Shown here: positions 54,222 through 62,729 of the stretch, in pieces
Numbering within the stretch: the stretch's first letter is position 1
Layout: each line of letters starts with the position of its first letter
Source: Neglectibacter timonensis
GTDB lineage: Bacteria > Bacillota > Clostridia > Oscillospirales > Acutalibacteraceae
Direction: 5' to 3'
Assembly: GCF_900048895.1 (NCBI RefSeq)
Contig: NZ_LT160639.1
Span: forward strand, 253,001-317,000
DNA: 64,000 bases
The notes under the pieces: generated by a model
The model's database searches: none
Seen by the model: the letters and a program-made list of their open reading frames with translations, nothing else
What the model was told of the DNA's origin: nothing
Position numbers and translations under genes: made by a program

Positions 54222-54503
54222 ATGAACAAAATTGAAAAAGCCGTCATCACCGTCATCGGAAAGGATATGGTCGGCATCCTCGCCAAAGTATCCAATATGT
54301 GCGCGGAAAAAGGCGTGAACGTGCTTGAGGTAACCCAATCCATTCTTCAGGATATGTTTGTCATGGTCATGCTGGTGGACATCACCGACGCCACGGATAA
54401 AATTGCAGACCTGGCCGACGCTTTCGACGTTCTGGGAAAAAGCGCCAATCTGAAAATACATGTCATGCACGAGGACATCTTCAATTCCATGCATAAGATC
54501 TAA
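54222..54503 (+). CDS. ACT-domain protein, UPF0237 family
   Basis: A 93-residue single ACT domain (VITVIGKDMVGILAKVSNMCAEKG and ILQDMFVMVMLVD, in parts), the small-ligand binding fold of amino-acid regulatory proteins. ATG at 54222 follows AAAGGAAG. It is the usual upstream partner of UPF0210; the pair is common in Firmicutes and their joint role is unknown. Confidence 0.92.
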   Translation: MNKIEKAVITVIGKDMVGILAKVSNMCAEKGVNVLEVTQSILQDMFVMVMLVDITDATDKIADLADAFDVLGKSANLKIHVMHEDIFNSMHKI

Positions 54504-54586
54504 AGCAGAAAACATAATGGGCCAGGCCGCCGCATTCTGCCCGCCGGGCAGGTACGGCGCAACCACTCTACATTTTCACCGAAAGG

Positions 54587-55957
54587 GTGACGAAGTTTTT
54601 GAATACCAACGAAATTCTGGAAACAATCAACATGATCGACAACGAAGATCTTGATGTGCGCACCATCACCATGGGAATTTCCCTGCTGGACTGCATCGAT
54701 CCCGATGTGGAAAAAGCCACGCAGAAGATCTACGACAAGATCTGCCGGTACGCGGAAAACCTTGTGAAGACCGGCGAGGAGATCAGCCGTCAATACGGCA
54801 TCCCCATCATCAACAAGCGCATCTCCGTGACTCCCATCGCTATGGTGTCCGGCGCCTGTCCCGGAGCTTCCCCGGTGCGTTTTGCCGCAACGTTGGACAG
54901 GGCCGCCAAAACCGTGGGGGTCAATTTCATCGGCGGTTATTCCGCGCTGGTCCAGAAGGGTTTTGGCCCTGGAGATTATGCGCTGATCGAAAGCATCCCG
55001 GAAGCCCTGTCCGAGACGGACTTTGTCTGTTCCTCCATCAATGTGGGCAGCACTAAGGCTGGCATCAACATGGACGCCGTGGCTAAAATGGGTAAGATCG
55101 TAAAAAAAACCGCCGAGCTCACCGCCGACCGGGAATGCATCGGTGCGGCGAAGCTGGTGGTATTCTGCAACGCGCCTGAGGACAACCCCTTTATGGCCGG
55201 AGCTTTTCACGGGCCCGGCGAGCCGGACTGCGTGATCAACGTGGGCGTTTCCGGGCCCGGCGTGGTGCGGGCCGCCATCCAGAAATCCGGCGGCGGCTGC
55301 GATCTGACCCAGATCGCCGAACTCATCAAGCGCACCGCATTCAAAATCACCCGTATGGGCCAGCTGGTAGCCCAGGAAGCTTCCCGCAGGCTGTGCGTGC
55401 CTTTTGGCATTGTGGACCTCTCCCTGGCCCCCACTCCTGCCATCGGCGACAGCGTAGCCTATATTCTGGAGGGCATGGGTCTGGAGCAGTGCGGCGCCCA
55501 CGGCACCACGGCCGCCCTGGCCCTCTTAAACGACGCGGTGAAAAAGGGCGGCGTGATGGCCTCCTCCAGCGTGGGCGGGCTCTCCGGCGCATTCATCCCC
55601 GTCACTGAGGACGCGGGCATGATCCAGGCCGCCCGCAGCGGCTGCCTGACCTTAAACAAGCTGGAAGCTATGACCGCCGTCTGTTCGGTGGGTTTGGACA
55701 TGATCGCCATCCCCGGCGATACCCCCGCTGAGATTATCTCCGGCATCATCGCGGACGAAGCCGCCATCGGTATGGTGAATTCCAAAACCACCGCTGTGCG
55801 CGTCATTCCCGCCGTAGGTAAAAAAGCGGGCGAGGAACTGGATTTTGGCGGTCTGCTGGGCAGCGGCCCCATCATGGACGTGAACCCCGCCTCCCCCAAG
55901 GAATTCATCGGGCGGGGGGGCAAAATTCCTGCGCCTTTGCAGAGTTTAAAAAACTGA
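54587..55957 (+). CDS. UPF0210 (PFL-like, DUF711) family protein
   Basis: About 456 residues of UPF0210, a conserved soluble family distantly related in fold to pyruvate formate-lyase but without a glycyl-radical site. Recognisable blocks are [34 protein letters not shown] (in parts) and the Gly/Pro-rich C-terminus [16 protein letters not shown] at 54587 lies too close to AAAGG; a TTG at 54599, giving Met-Asn-Thr-Asn-Glu-Ile-Leu, may be the real start. Codon choice is very GC-rich at third positions, suggesting high expression. It is 83 bases after the ACT gene. Confidence 0.92.
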   Translation: MTKFLNTNEILETINMIDNEDLDVRTITMGISLLDCIDPDVEKATQKIYDKICRYAENLVKTGEEISRQYGIPIINKRISVTPIAMVSGACPGASPVRFAATLDRAAKTVGVNFIGGYSALVQKGFGPGDYALIESIPEALSETDFVCSSINVGSTKAGINMDAVAKMGKIVKKTAELTADRECIGAAKLVVFCNAPEDNPFMAGAFHGPGEPDCVINVGVSGPGVVRAAIQKSGGGCDLTQIAELIKRTAFKITRMGQLVAQEASRRLCVPFGIVDLSLAPTPAIGDSVAYILEGMGLEQCGAHGTTAALALLNDAVKKGGVMASSSVGGLSGAFIPVTEDAGMIQAARSGCLTLNKLEAMTAVCSVGLDMIAIPGDTPAEIISGIIADEAAIGMVNSKTTAVRVIPAVGKKAGEELDFGGLLGSGPIMDVNPASPKEFIGRGGKIPAPLQSLKN

Positions 55958-56001
55958 TTTGCTGTTCCTGATTGAGACAGCAGAAAGAGGAGGCCGATTT
56001 C

Positions 56002-56337
56002 ATGCATCTTAACGATAATGGGCAGGCTGTGGCCGGAGGCGCGGCGTTCTGCTTTGCCGCCCTCTTCTTCTTGGTATATTCGGTACAGCAGTTCCGGCAG
56101 AAAGGCCGCGTGCTGGACCCCGTCATCCTGGCATTGGAGAAGGAGAAACGGGAAAAAACTCTGGAAACGGGGCGGGCTTATCGGGAATCTGCTCACCTCT
56201 TCCTCTTCTTCACGGTAATCTGTTTATTGGTCGGGCTGGCCCTGATGTTTGACAGCGGTTGGCTGGCAATGGCCGCCTCCGTGCAGGCAGTCGTGGGGGC
56301 GTTGGCCATCCTGCTGAAAAGGATAGAGCAGGTTTAA
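56002..56337 (+). CDS. Small two-helix membrane protein of unknown function
   Basis: 111 residues with two hydrophobic segments (about 8-28, AVAGGAAFCFAALFFLVYSV, and 66-108, LFLFFTVICLLVGLALMF then WLAMAASVQAVVGALAILL), and a charged middle EKEKREKTLE. ATG at 56002 follows GAGGAGG by 8 bases. It is 44 bases after UPF0210, probably in the same operon. No family recognised. Confidence 0.75.
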   Translation: MHLNDNGQAVAGGAAFCFAALFFLVYSVQQFRQKGRVLDPVILALEKEKREKTLETGRAYRESAHLFLFFTVICLLVGLALMFDSGWLAMAASVQAVVGALAILLKRIEQV

Positions 56338-56366
56338 TCCAGAAAATTTCTCACTGCTGTTTTCGC

Positions 56367-56395
56367 TTGCATTTTAAAGTGATCACTGTTATAAT
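56367..56395 (+). promoter_or_regulatory. Strong promoter of the attenuated MFS unit
   Basis: TTGCAT (56367-56372), 17 bases, TATAAT (56390-56395). The transcript starts near 56402, more than 220 bases before the MFS gene. Confidence 0.75.
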
Positions 56396-56426
56396 GAATA
56401 AAGATTTGCTGAAAGGAGTTCGCACA

Positions 56427-56474
56427 ATGGGCTGGAAGCTGGATGTTTTGATGAAGTCCCAGGGAAACATTTGA
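56427..56474 (+). CDS. 15-residue leader peptide ahead of the MFS gene
   Basis: ATG at 56427 opens Met-Gly-Trp-Lys-Leu-Asp-Val-Leu-Met-Lys-Ser-Gln-Gly-Asn-Ile, then TGA. AAAGGAG lies 8 bases upstream, so it should be well translated. It lies between a strong promoter and an intrinsic terminator, the layout of drug-inducible leader-peptide attenuators. Its start region ATGGGC is complementary to GCCCAT in the 3' arm of that terminator. Confidence 0.65.
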   Translation: MGWKLDVLMKSQGNI

Positions 56475-56529
56475 GCCGTTCCGTCTGAAAGTGCGTTCTT
56501 TTTTAGGCAGATCTATGACAAAGTTACTT

Positions 56530-56563
56530 TGCCATGGGTTTATTTGCCCATGGCTTTTTCTTT
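56530..56563 (+). terminator. Attenuator terminator upstream of the MFS gene
   Basis: GCCATGGG, loop TTTATTTG, CCCATGGC, then TTTTTCTTTT. A perfect 8-base stem and a T run, 65 bases before the MFS start. Together with the promoter and leader peptide it forms an attenuator. Confidence 0.8.
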
Positions 56564-56628
56564 TGCCATCCCCTGCTGAAGACGCCTTTTACTTCCTTTT
56601 TTTAAACTTTCAAACGGGGTGGTCCTTT

Positions 56629-57834
56629 ATGAACTTAAAAAAGCAATTTATTTCTCTGCATCTCTATAATTTTCTGTTTTCCCTGCGTATCACCGACGCC
56701 GTGTGGGTGGTGTTCCTGCTTGACCGGGGATTTTCACTGGCACAGGTGGGAATCGCTGAGGGTGTATTCCATCTGGTGAGCTTCGTCTGCGAGATTCCCT
56801 CCGGCATGGCGGCGGATCTTCTGGGCCGCAAGCGAACCTTGATCGCCGCCGGACTCTGCGGGTCGGCATCCGCTGTTTTTATGGCTTTCAGCACCGACTT
56901 CGGCGGTATCTGCCTCTCCATGGCTTTTCAGGCGCTCATGTACAACCTCTGTTCCGGAACCCAGGAGGCCCTGACTTATGACAGTCTGAAGGCAGCAGGC
57001 CTGCAGGAACAGTATCTCAAAAGAAACGCCTGGCTGCTGGGACTTTCTCAGACTTCAGCCGCTATCAGCTGCGCTTTGGGCGGGTTGGCGGCCGCGCTGG
57101 GCTTTTTTCGGGCTTATGCTGTCTCCGCGCTGCTCAGCGCCGTGTGCGGCGTTACCGCTATGACTCTGACCGAGCCTCTCGTCACGCAAAGCCAACGGCA
57201 GCGTGCGGAGCGTCCCTTTTCCGGGCTCGGTCTCCGGCTAAAGGAGCATGTGATCCTTAGCGTCCGGTTTCTCCGGGAGCATCCGCGCACTGCCTGCAAA
57301 ATCTTCTCAGGTGCGGCCGCCGGCGTGCCCATCTATCTCACTTTCATGTATCTTCAGCAGCATCTGCTGAACAGCGGCCTGCCCAGCGTATTTCTGGGAG
57401 GAGCGCTGCTGTTGGTGCGCTTTGCCGGGACAGCAGGCGTAGCGGTTGGCGGAAAGCTGAAAGCACGGCTGTTCCCCTGCGTTATACTATGCGCTGTCTG
57501 CAGCGGCATAGGAACGGTCCTCGCCGGTTTTGGCTGGTGGATCCCAGCTCTTTTGGGCGGTATGCTGGCACAGTTCATGGACAGCATCATCGCCTTGCGG
57601 CTGGACGCCTCCCTCAATGATGATTTTCCAAGCGACCAAAGGGCCACTCTGGTCAGTGTTGACAGTATGGTGTACAGCTTGCTGATGATTGCCGCCAGCC
57701 CGCTTACCGGCGCCGTAGGCGATGCCCTTGGCGCCTCCCGGGCGCTCTGGCTCCTGGGGGGATGCCTTGTGGCCGCCGCTCCTGTTTTCGGGGCCTTCTA
57801 TCAGTTTCTTCTCCGCAAAAAACGAAACGTGTAA
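56629..57834 (+). CDS. MFS family transporter, probable drug exporter
   Basis: 401 residues with about twelve hydrophobic helices. Motif A between helices 2 and 3 reads GMAADLLGRKRTL (about residues 62-74). ATG at 56629 follows GGGGTGG by about 8 bases; the frame is open further upstream but that part lies across the attenuator hairpin. The drug-efflux reading rests on the family and on the leader-peptide attenuator in front, which is typical of resistance genes. The substrate is unknown. Confidence 0.88.
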   Translation: MNLKKQFISLHLYNFLFSLRITDAVWVVFLLDRGFSLAQVGIAEGVFHLVSFVCEIPSGMAADLLGRKRTLIAAGLCGSASAVFMAFSTDFGGICLSMAFQALMYNLCSGTQEALTYDSLKAAGLQEQYLKRNAWLLGLSQTSAAISCALGGLAAALGFFRAYAVSALLSAVCGVTAMTLTEPLVTQSQRQRAERPFSGLGLRLKEHVILSVRFLREHPRTACKIFSGAAAGVPIYLTFMYLQQHLLNSGLPSVFLGGALLLVRFAGTAGVAVGGKLKARLFPCVILCAVCSGIGTVLAGFGWWIPALLGGMLAQFMDSIIALRLDASLNDDFPSDQRATLVSVDSMVYSLLMIAASPLTGAVGDALGASRALWLLGGCLVAAAPVFGAFYQFLLRKKRNV

Positions 57835-57938
57835 TCGCTTTTTTCCAATACAGCCTGTGGGAAATTTTCCGCCCCATCTTTTTTCTTTTGACAAAACGTG
57901 CTATGATGGAGAAAATTTGCACTAAAGGGGACGTTTCT

Positions 57939-58292
57939 ATGGCGGGGCTGGATTTGGGAACCATGATGGAACTGCAGGATGAGCTTCAGGAAAAATACAA
58001 GGGAAAATGGGAACCCATTCAGCCGGACCGCTCCTATTTCAAACTTCTATGGATGATAGAAGAGATCGGCGAAGTGGTGGCGCTTCTCAAAAAGCGGGGC
58101 GAAACCGCCGTTATGGAGGATCCCGTTATACGCGCCCACTTTCTGGAAGAGATGAGCGACGTGCTGATGTACTATGTGGACACGCTGGAGTGCCTGCACG
58201 TCACGCCAGAGGAGTTCTCCGAAGCCTATCTCAAAAAACACGACAGAAACATGGGCAGGGATTTTGTCAAAGAACACAGCAGTTATTTGTAA
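57939..58292 (+). CDS. MazG-like nucleotide pyrophosphohydrolase
   Basis: 117 residues of the all-alpha NTP pyrophosphatase type. The paired acidic metal motifs are EEIGEVV (about 41-47) and EEMSDVLMYYVD (about 70-81). The start has AAAGGGG 8 bases upstream, and TGCTATGAT, an extended -10, lies 36 bases before it. It is probably a housecleaning enzyme for modified NTPs. It is followed closely by a HIT protein, another nucleotide hydrolase. Confidence 0.85.
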   Translation: MAGLDLGTMMELQDELQEKYKGKWEPIQPDRSYFKLLWMIEEIGEVVALLKKRGETAVMEDPVIRAHFLEEMSDVLMYYVDTLECLHVTPEEFSEAYLKKHDRNMGRDFVKEHSSYL

Positions 58293-58336
58293 TAGCGCAA
58301 CCCGTGGGATGGAGATCATGAAAGGAGCTGCCAAAA

Positions 58337-59683
58337 ATGGCTAAGCAAAAAAAACAAAAATTGACAGCTGAGCAAAAGAAGGCCCGCCGTGAGGAAGCAC
58401 GGATTAAAATGAAGCAGGATATCAAAGCACATCCTGTGCTTTTCTCAGCGTACGTCATCTTGCGGGCACTGGTCATTGCAGTGATGGTGCTGCAGATTTT
58501 CAACCGGGAGTACTATGATGTGTTCCTGTGTGCCCTGACGCTCACGCTGTTTATGATTCCAAGCTTTGTGGAACGACGCCTGCACATTGACGTGCCCAAC
58601 ACGCTTGAGGTCATTATCCTGCTGTTCATTTTCGCCGCCGAGATTCTGGGAGAAATCCAGGAATACTATCTGATCTTCCCCTTCTGGGATACCATGCTGC
58701 ACACCATGAACGGATTTCTGATGGCGGCAATCGGCATTGCCATGGTGGATATTTTGAACCGTTCCCACAAGTTCAAGGTGCGTCTTTCCCCGGTGTTTGT
58801 GGCAGTAGTGGCCTTTTGCTTCTCCATGACTATCGGTGTGCTGTGGGAATTCTTCGAGTATGGAATGGACTGTTTCTTCCATACCGATATGCAGAAAGAT
58901 ACCTGGGTTTCAGCGATTTCTACGGTGAGCCTAAACCCGGATGGCCGCAATTCAGCAGTATATCTCCCCATTGACAGCGTGGTAGTCAACGGAGAAAAAT
59001 GGCCCGGTTATCTGGACATCGGGCTGCACGATACCATGAAAGACCTGTTGGTTAACTTTATCGGCGCAGTGACCTTCTCCATCATCGGCATGCTCTACAT
59101 CATGGGCCGTGGAAAAGGCAAATTTGCTCCTAAATTCATCCCCCGCCTGAAGGAAAATGAGCTGCCGCCGCTGGACAGCGAAAAGCCCGGCCTGCTGGAG
59201 CCAATTCCTCTGGGCGCGGAGGATGACGGTCCGCCCCGGGAGGACTGTATCTTCTGCCGTATCGCCGAGGGGGAAGCTTCCAGCTATAAGATTTACGAGG
59301 ACGAATATACCCTGGCCTTTCTGGATCTTGCAGGGGATGCAGAAGGCCATACCCTGGTGATTCCCAAACAGCATACGGAAAACCTTGTAGAATGCGGAGA
59401 GGATACCGCGGCTCATCTGATGGAGACTGTAAAATCGGTTTCTGAACATTATGTAAACTCCTGCGGTTATCAAGGGGTAAACATCCTGAACGCCAGCGGC
59501 GAAAGCGCCCAACAGTCCGTACCACACCTGCACTTCCACATCATCCCCCGCAGACGGGACGACGGCTTGAACGCCTGGCCTTCTCTGGGAAAAAATGACA
59601 GAGACCTGGCGGAAGTGTGCAGGCAGCTGAGCATGATCTCCCTGCCGAAGGAAGAGGAAAAGGTACAAAAAGGCGGTAAATAG
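58337..59683 (+). CDS. Membrane protein fused to a HIT nucleotide hydrolase domain
   Basis: 448 residues in one uninterrupted frame. Residues 1-30 are basic. About six helices follow (roughly 34-55, 60-78, 88-106, 118-138, 151-172, 236-257), resembling the YjdF/DUF2238 type of membrane domain with WEFFEYGMD. From residue 303 a complete HIT domain begins: CIFCRIAEG with C304/C307, HTLVIPKQH and the catalytic HLHFHII (H397, H399, H401). HIT enzymes cleave nucleotide phosphoramidates or dinucleotides. AAAGGAG lies 9 bases before the ATG. The HIT part is a normal full-length HinT, so the anchor is an addition. Confidence 0.88.
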   Translation: MAKQKKQKLTAEQKKARREEARIKMKQDIKAHPVLFSAYVILRALVIAVMVLQIFNREYYDVFLCALTLTLFMIPSFVERRLHIDVPNTLEVIILLFIFAAEILGEIQEYYLIFPFWDTMLHTMNGFLMAAIGIAMVDILNRSHKFKVRLSPVFVAVVAFCFSMTIGVLWEFFEYGMDCFFHTDMQKDTWVSAISTVSLNPDGRNSAVYLPIDSVVVNGEKWPGYLDIGLHDTMKDLLVNFIGAVTFSIIGMLYIMGRGKGKFAPKFIPRLKENELPPLDSEKPGLLEPIPLGAEDDGPPREDCIFCRIAEGEASSYKIYEDEYTLAFLDLAGDAEGHTLVIPKQHTENLVECGEDTAAHLMETVKSVSEHYVNSCGYQGVNILNASGESAQQSVPHLHFHIIPRRRDDGLNAWPSLGKNDRDLAEVCRQLSMISLPKEEEKVQKGGK

Positions 59684-59726
59684 CCGCCGAAGAATAAAGA
59701 AAACAAATTGAGGGAGGAATGTTGAT

Positions 59727-61034
59727 TTGGAAACTATCGTTACAACAAAGCAGGGAAGTCTGGAAGGTCTGCTCAGCGAGGACAAACAGACCGTAATTTT
59801 CCGGGGGGTTCCCTATGCGCAGCCCCCTGTGGGAGAGCTGCGGTTCCGCAGGCCCCAGGAGCATGCCGCCTGGGAGGGAATCCTGCCCTGCAGGAAATTT
59901 GCTCCCCGCTGCCCTCAGGCGGATTTGACAAAAATGGATTTCTATTCCAAGGAATTCTATGACGACATGGTTCCGGAAACAAATGAAGATTGCCTGTACC
60001 TGAACATCTGGACGCCTGCCGCTGCGAAACCTGGAGACCGGCTGCCCGTACTGTTCTGGATTCATGGCGGCGCATTTCTGCATGGCTGCGGCAGTGAGAA
60101 AGAATTTGACGGCGAAGGCTTTGCGAAAAAAGGCGTGATTCTGGTCACAATCAATTACCGCGTCAATGTCTTCGGCTTTTTCGCCCATCCCCAACTGGAA
60201 CCGGAAAATGAGGAGGGAGTTTCCGGAAACTATGGGATCCTGGATCAGATCTTCGCGCTGAATTGGGTGCGGCAGAATATTTCCGCATTTGGCGGAGATC
60301 CTGACTTGATCACCATAGCCGGTCAGTCTGCCGGCTGTATGAGCGTGCAGACTATCGTATCCTCTCCCCTTGCCGAAGGCATGCTTCAGCGGGCCATATT
60401 GCAGAGCGGCGGCGGTCTGAAGGCTCTTCACACCACCCCCTCTAAAGAGGAGCTGTGGGCTATTTCCCAACAATTGATGGAAGAACTCGGTGTAGAGACC
60501 ATCGCACAGCTTCGCGCAGTACCGGCTGACACGCTGTGTCAGGCTGCATATGCCGTCCTGGATAACAGCGGCCTGCGCTGGACCCCGCACCGCGACGGAT
60601 ATTTGCTGCACGGCACAACAGACGAGATTGCCGAGAGCGGCCGGATCCATCGGATTGACTACATGATCGGCTCTACCGGCAACGATATCGGCGACGGTAA
60701 ATTGCTGCAGGAAAGCGGCGCCCGTTGGTGTGAGAATCTTTTGAAGCTCGGATTCAGTCCTGCGTATTTCTATTATTTTGATAGGAAACTTCCCGGCGAT
60801 GATGCCGGCGCATTCCATTCCTGCGAGCTTTGGTACGAGTTTGAAACCTATCCCCGCTGTTGGCGTCCCTGGGAACCCTGTGACCTGGAGTTGTCCCGCA
60901 TTATGTCTTCCTATTGGGCTAATTTCGTCAAATCGGGGAATCCCAACGGAGAGGGACTGCCTGATTGGAGCGCCTATACCGAATCTCACCGCTCCCCCAT
61001 AGTGCTGGACGGCAGCCTGGGAGTTCAAAACTGA
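59727..61034 (+). CDS. Type-B carboxylesterase, TTG start
   Basis: 435 residues of the COesterase family (PF00135). N-terminal signature FRGVPYAQPPVGELRF, oxyanion loop WIHGGAF, and the nucleophile S201 in IAGQSAG. The His is probably in AFHSCELWYEF. It is about 50-60 residues shorter than many family members but no motif is lost. TTG at 59727 has GGAGG 9 bases upstream. No signal peptide, so it is cytoplasmic. It ends at a strong terminator. Confidence 0.92.
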   Translation: METIVTTKQGSLEGLLSEDKQTVIFRGVPYAQPPVGELRFRRPQEHAAWEGILPCRKFAPRCPQADLTKMDFYSKEFYDDMVPETNEDCLYLNIWTPAAAKPGDRLPVLFWIHGGAFLHGCGSEKEFDGEGFAKKGVILVTINYRVNVFGFFAHPQLEPENEEGVSGNYGILDQIFALNWVRQNISAFGGDPDLITIAGQSAGCMSVQTIVSSPLAEGMLQRAILQSGGGLKALHTTPSKEELWAISQQLMEELGVETIAQLRAVPADTLCQAAYAVLDNSGLRWTPHRDGYLLHGTTDEIAESGRIHRIDYMIGSTGNDIGDGKLLQESGARWCENLLKLGFSPAYFYYFDRKLPGDDAGAFHSCELWYEFETYPRCWRPWEPCDLELSRIMSSYWANFVKSGNPNGEGLPDWSAYTESHRSPIVLDGSLGVQN

Positions 61035-61054
61035 AGTTTGCCTGTTCCCTATAG

Positions 61055-61101
61055 AAAGGGATGTCAGCCGCATAAAAATGGCTGACATCCCTTCTTTTTT
61101 A
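61055..61101 (+). terminator. Terminator after the carboxylesterase
   Basis: AAGGGATGTCAGCC and GGCTGACATCCCTT form a 14-base perfect stem, followed by CTTTTTTATT. Confidence 0.9.
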
Positions 61102-61130
61102 TTGACAATAATTTACAAAGAGATTATAAT
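61102..61130 (+). promoter_or_regulatory. Consensus promoter of the flavin reductase-rubredoxin gene
   Basis: TTGACA (61102-61107), 17 bases, TATAAT (61125-61130): a full match. It starts one base after the preceding terminator. Confidence 0.85.
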
Positions 61131-61179
61131 GAGATAAATTAAGAATTATTTTTATTTTTTATTTTAGGAGGCAGACAAT

Positions 61180-61812
61180 ATGGACATAAAGGCATTTGAC
61201 AAGATGAATTATGGGCTTTACATCGTCTCCACTAAAAGCGGGGACCAGACCGCCGGATGTGTGGTGAACACCCTCACGCAAGCCACAGTACAGCCCGCCC
61301 GCTTGCTGGTGACCATTCATAAGGACAATCAAACGGAACGGCTCATCGAAGAATCCGGCGTTTTTGCCGCAGTGGCTCTTGCACAATCTGCCCAGATGGA
61401 GCTGATTGGGGACTTTGGATTCCGGTGCAGCCGGGATTTGGACAAATTTGCCAACTGGGCGCATACGGAGGATGAAAACGCCGTACCTTACCTCACTGAA
61501 CAAACTGTGGCCCGATATTCCTGCCGGGTGGTGGGCAAGCTGGATGCAGGCACCCACATGGTATTTCTGGGAGAAGTACAGGAGGCTCAAGTGCTCGAGG
61601 AAGAAGATGCAATGACCTACGCCTATTATCATCTGGTTAAAAAAGGCCTCACTCCTCCCAAAGCTTCCAGCTACCGGCCGGAACCCGCTGTAAAAGGCTA
61701 CCGCTGCAAAATCTGCGGATACGTTCTGGAATCAGACACTCTGCCGGAAGATTTCATATGTCCCATCTGCAAACGCGGTTCCGAAGCTTTCGAGCCTGTC
61801 TCAGCCGAGTAG
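61180..61812 (+). CDS. Flavin reductase-rubredoxin fusion (high-molecular-weight rubredoxin type)
   Basis: 210 residues: an FMN-binding flavin reductase domain (1-155, MNYGLYIVSTKSGDQTAGCVVNT in parts) and a C-terminal rubredoxin with C176, C179, C194 and C197 (YRCKICGY and CPICKRG). In Moorella this architecture passes electrons from NAD(P)H to flavodiiron oxidases or peroxidases, protecting anaerobes from oxygen. The gene has a full consensus promoter and a terminator of its own, so it is well expressed. Partner enzymes are not in the window. Confidence 0.92.
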   Translation: MDIKAFDKMNYGLYIVSTKSGDQTAGCVVNTLTQATVQPARLLVTIHKDNQTERLIEESGVFAAVALAQSAQMELIGDFGFRCSRDLDKFANWAHTEDENAVPYLTEQTVARYSCRVVGKLDAGTHMVFLGEVQEAQVLEEEDAMTYAYYHLVKKGLTPPKASSYRPEPAVKGYRCKICGYVLESDTLPEDFICPICKRGSEAFEPVSAE

Positions 61813-61869
61813 AATTTGCCCCGACAGGGGGACAAGGAAAACTCCTGTAAAAAAGCGCCGAACTTGAAT

Positions 61870-61907
61870 AAAAAAGGCCTGGATTTTCGAGAATCCAGGC
61901 CTTTTTT
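61870..61907. terminator. Bidirectional terminator
   Basis: AAAAAAGGCCTGGATT, loop TTCGAG, AATCCAGGCCTTTTTT. A 16-base stem with A and T runs on either side; it serves the rubredoxin gene on the plus strand and the LURF-one gene on the minus strand. Confidence 0.9.
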
Positions 61908-61938
61908 CTATAGAAAACTTTCGATCCTACAACTGCAC

Positions 61939-62475
61939 TCAACTGTTGTTAGAACTGCCGGAATTCCCGGAAGGATTGGAAGACGAGGTCATACTCTCAT
62001 TTTTGCGGTCGGTGAGAATCCTCTCCAGCGTGACAATCAGAGCCAGCACCAACACAATATCTTCGTCAGAGGCGATACTGATCTGGTAGCCCTCTCCGAG
62101 AGAAATCCATTTCCGGTGAACGGTAGCGCGCACGTTCTCAGCAGAATCCAGCACGGAAAAATCATGATCCCAAAGGTTTCCACGAATCTGCCAACCTATC
62201 TCCGGCGCATCAATCTCCTGGTGAATGGGATGGAACAGCTTGGTACGCACTTCAGTGACCTCTTTTCCATCGATCTCAATAAAATGGGTTTCATGCATGG
62301 AGATCACTTTTCTGTGAATATGGGCCAGTTCTTTTCCTTCCATATCATAGAGGGAGGTCTGATTGGTAATTGAAATCGGCTTGCTCCTAATTTGATATTT
62401 CTCCGAGCCCTCCATGTCATATACATGGTAGGTATCGTGCAGGCTGAACACTTTTTCTTTCATAAACAATTCCAT
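61939..62475 (-). CDS. LURF-one-related (YxjI/tubby C-terminal-like) protein
   Basis: 178 residues of the LOR family (PF04525). The beta-rich core (VYDMEGSEKYQIRSK, LFHPIHQEIDAP, RGNLWDHDFSVLD, VHRKWISLGEGYQI) is complete, and the C-terminus ends in a Ser/Asn/Gly-rich tail (about 160-178). Some members bind membrane phospholipids; the bacterial function is unknown. The ATG follows AAAGGGG by about 9 bases. Confidence 0.85.
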   Translation of the reverse strand: MELFMKEKVFSLHDTYHVYDMEGSEKYQIRSKPISITNQTSLYDMEGKELAHIHRKVISMHETHFIEIDGKEVTEVRTKLFHPIHQEIDAPEIGWQIRGNLWDHDFSVLDSAENVRATVHRKWISLGEGYQISIASDEDIVLVLALIVTLERILTDRKNESMTSSSNPSGNSGSSNNS

Positions 62476-62607
62476 CGCTCTCTACCCCTTTCCGATATTT
62501 CATGTAACTATTGTAGACTTGGATCATTTCCCCTGTCAACAGCAGGGAATTAACTGCGCAAAATCAAGCCGAAAATTCACAAATTCCAACAGATGCCTAT
62601 AGGTACA

Positions 62608-62644
62608 TAAAAACGAAATCCGCCCAGATCCAACTGGGCGGATT
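62608..62644 (-). terminator. Terminator after thrS
   Basis: Minus strand AATCCGCCCAG, loop, CTGGGCGGATT, then TCGTTTTTATG. It is 86 bases after the thrS stop. The stretch 62500-62607 between it and the LURF-one start shows nothing else. Confidence 0.8.
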
Positions 62645-62729
62645 CCTCCTTTTCCTTCAGTTATTTATTTACTGCAGAAAGCGATCTTCTAAAAAACAAT
62701 AAGGAAGCTTCTTAAGACTTTCTGAAAGC

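Noticed and set aside
59541-61088. A 515-codon open frame on the minus strand
   Set aside because: Antisense to the carboxylesterase and the HIT gene end; it would also run across the terminator.
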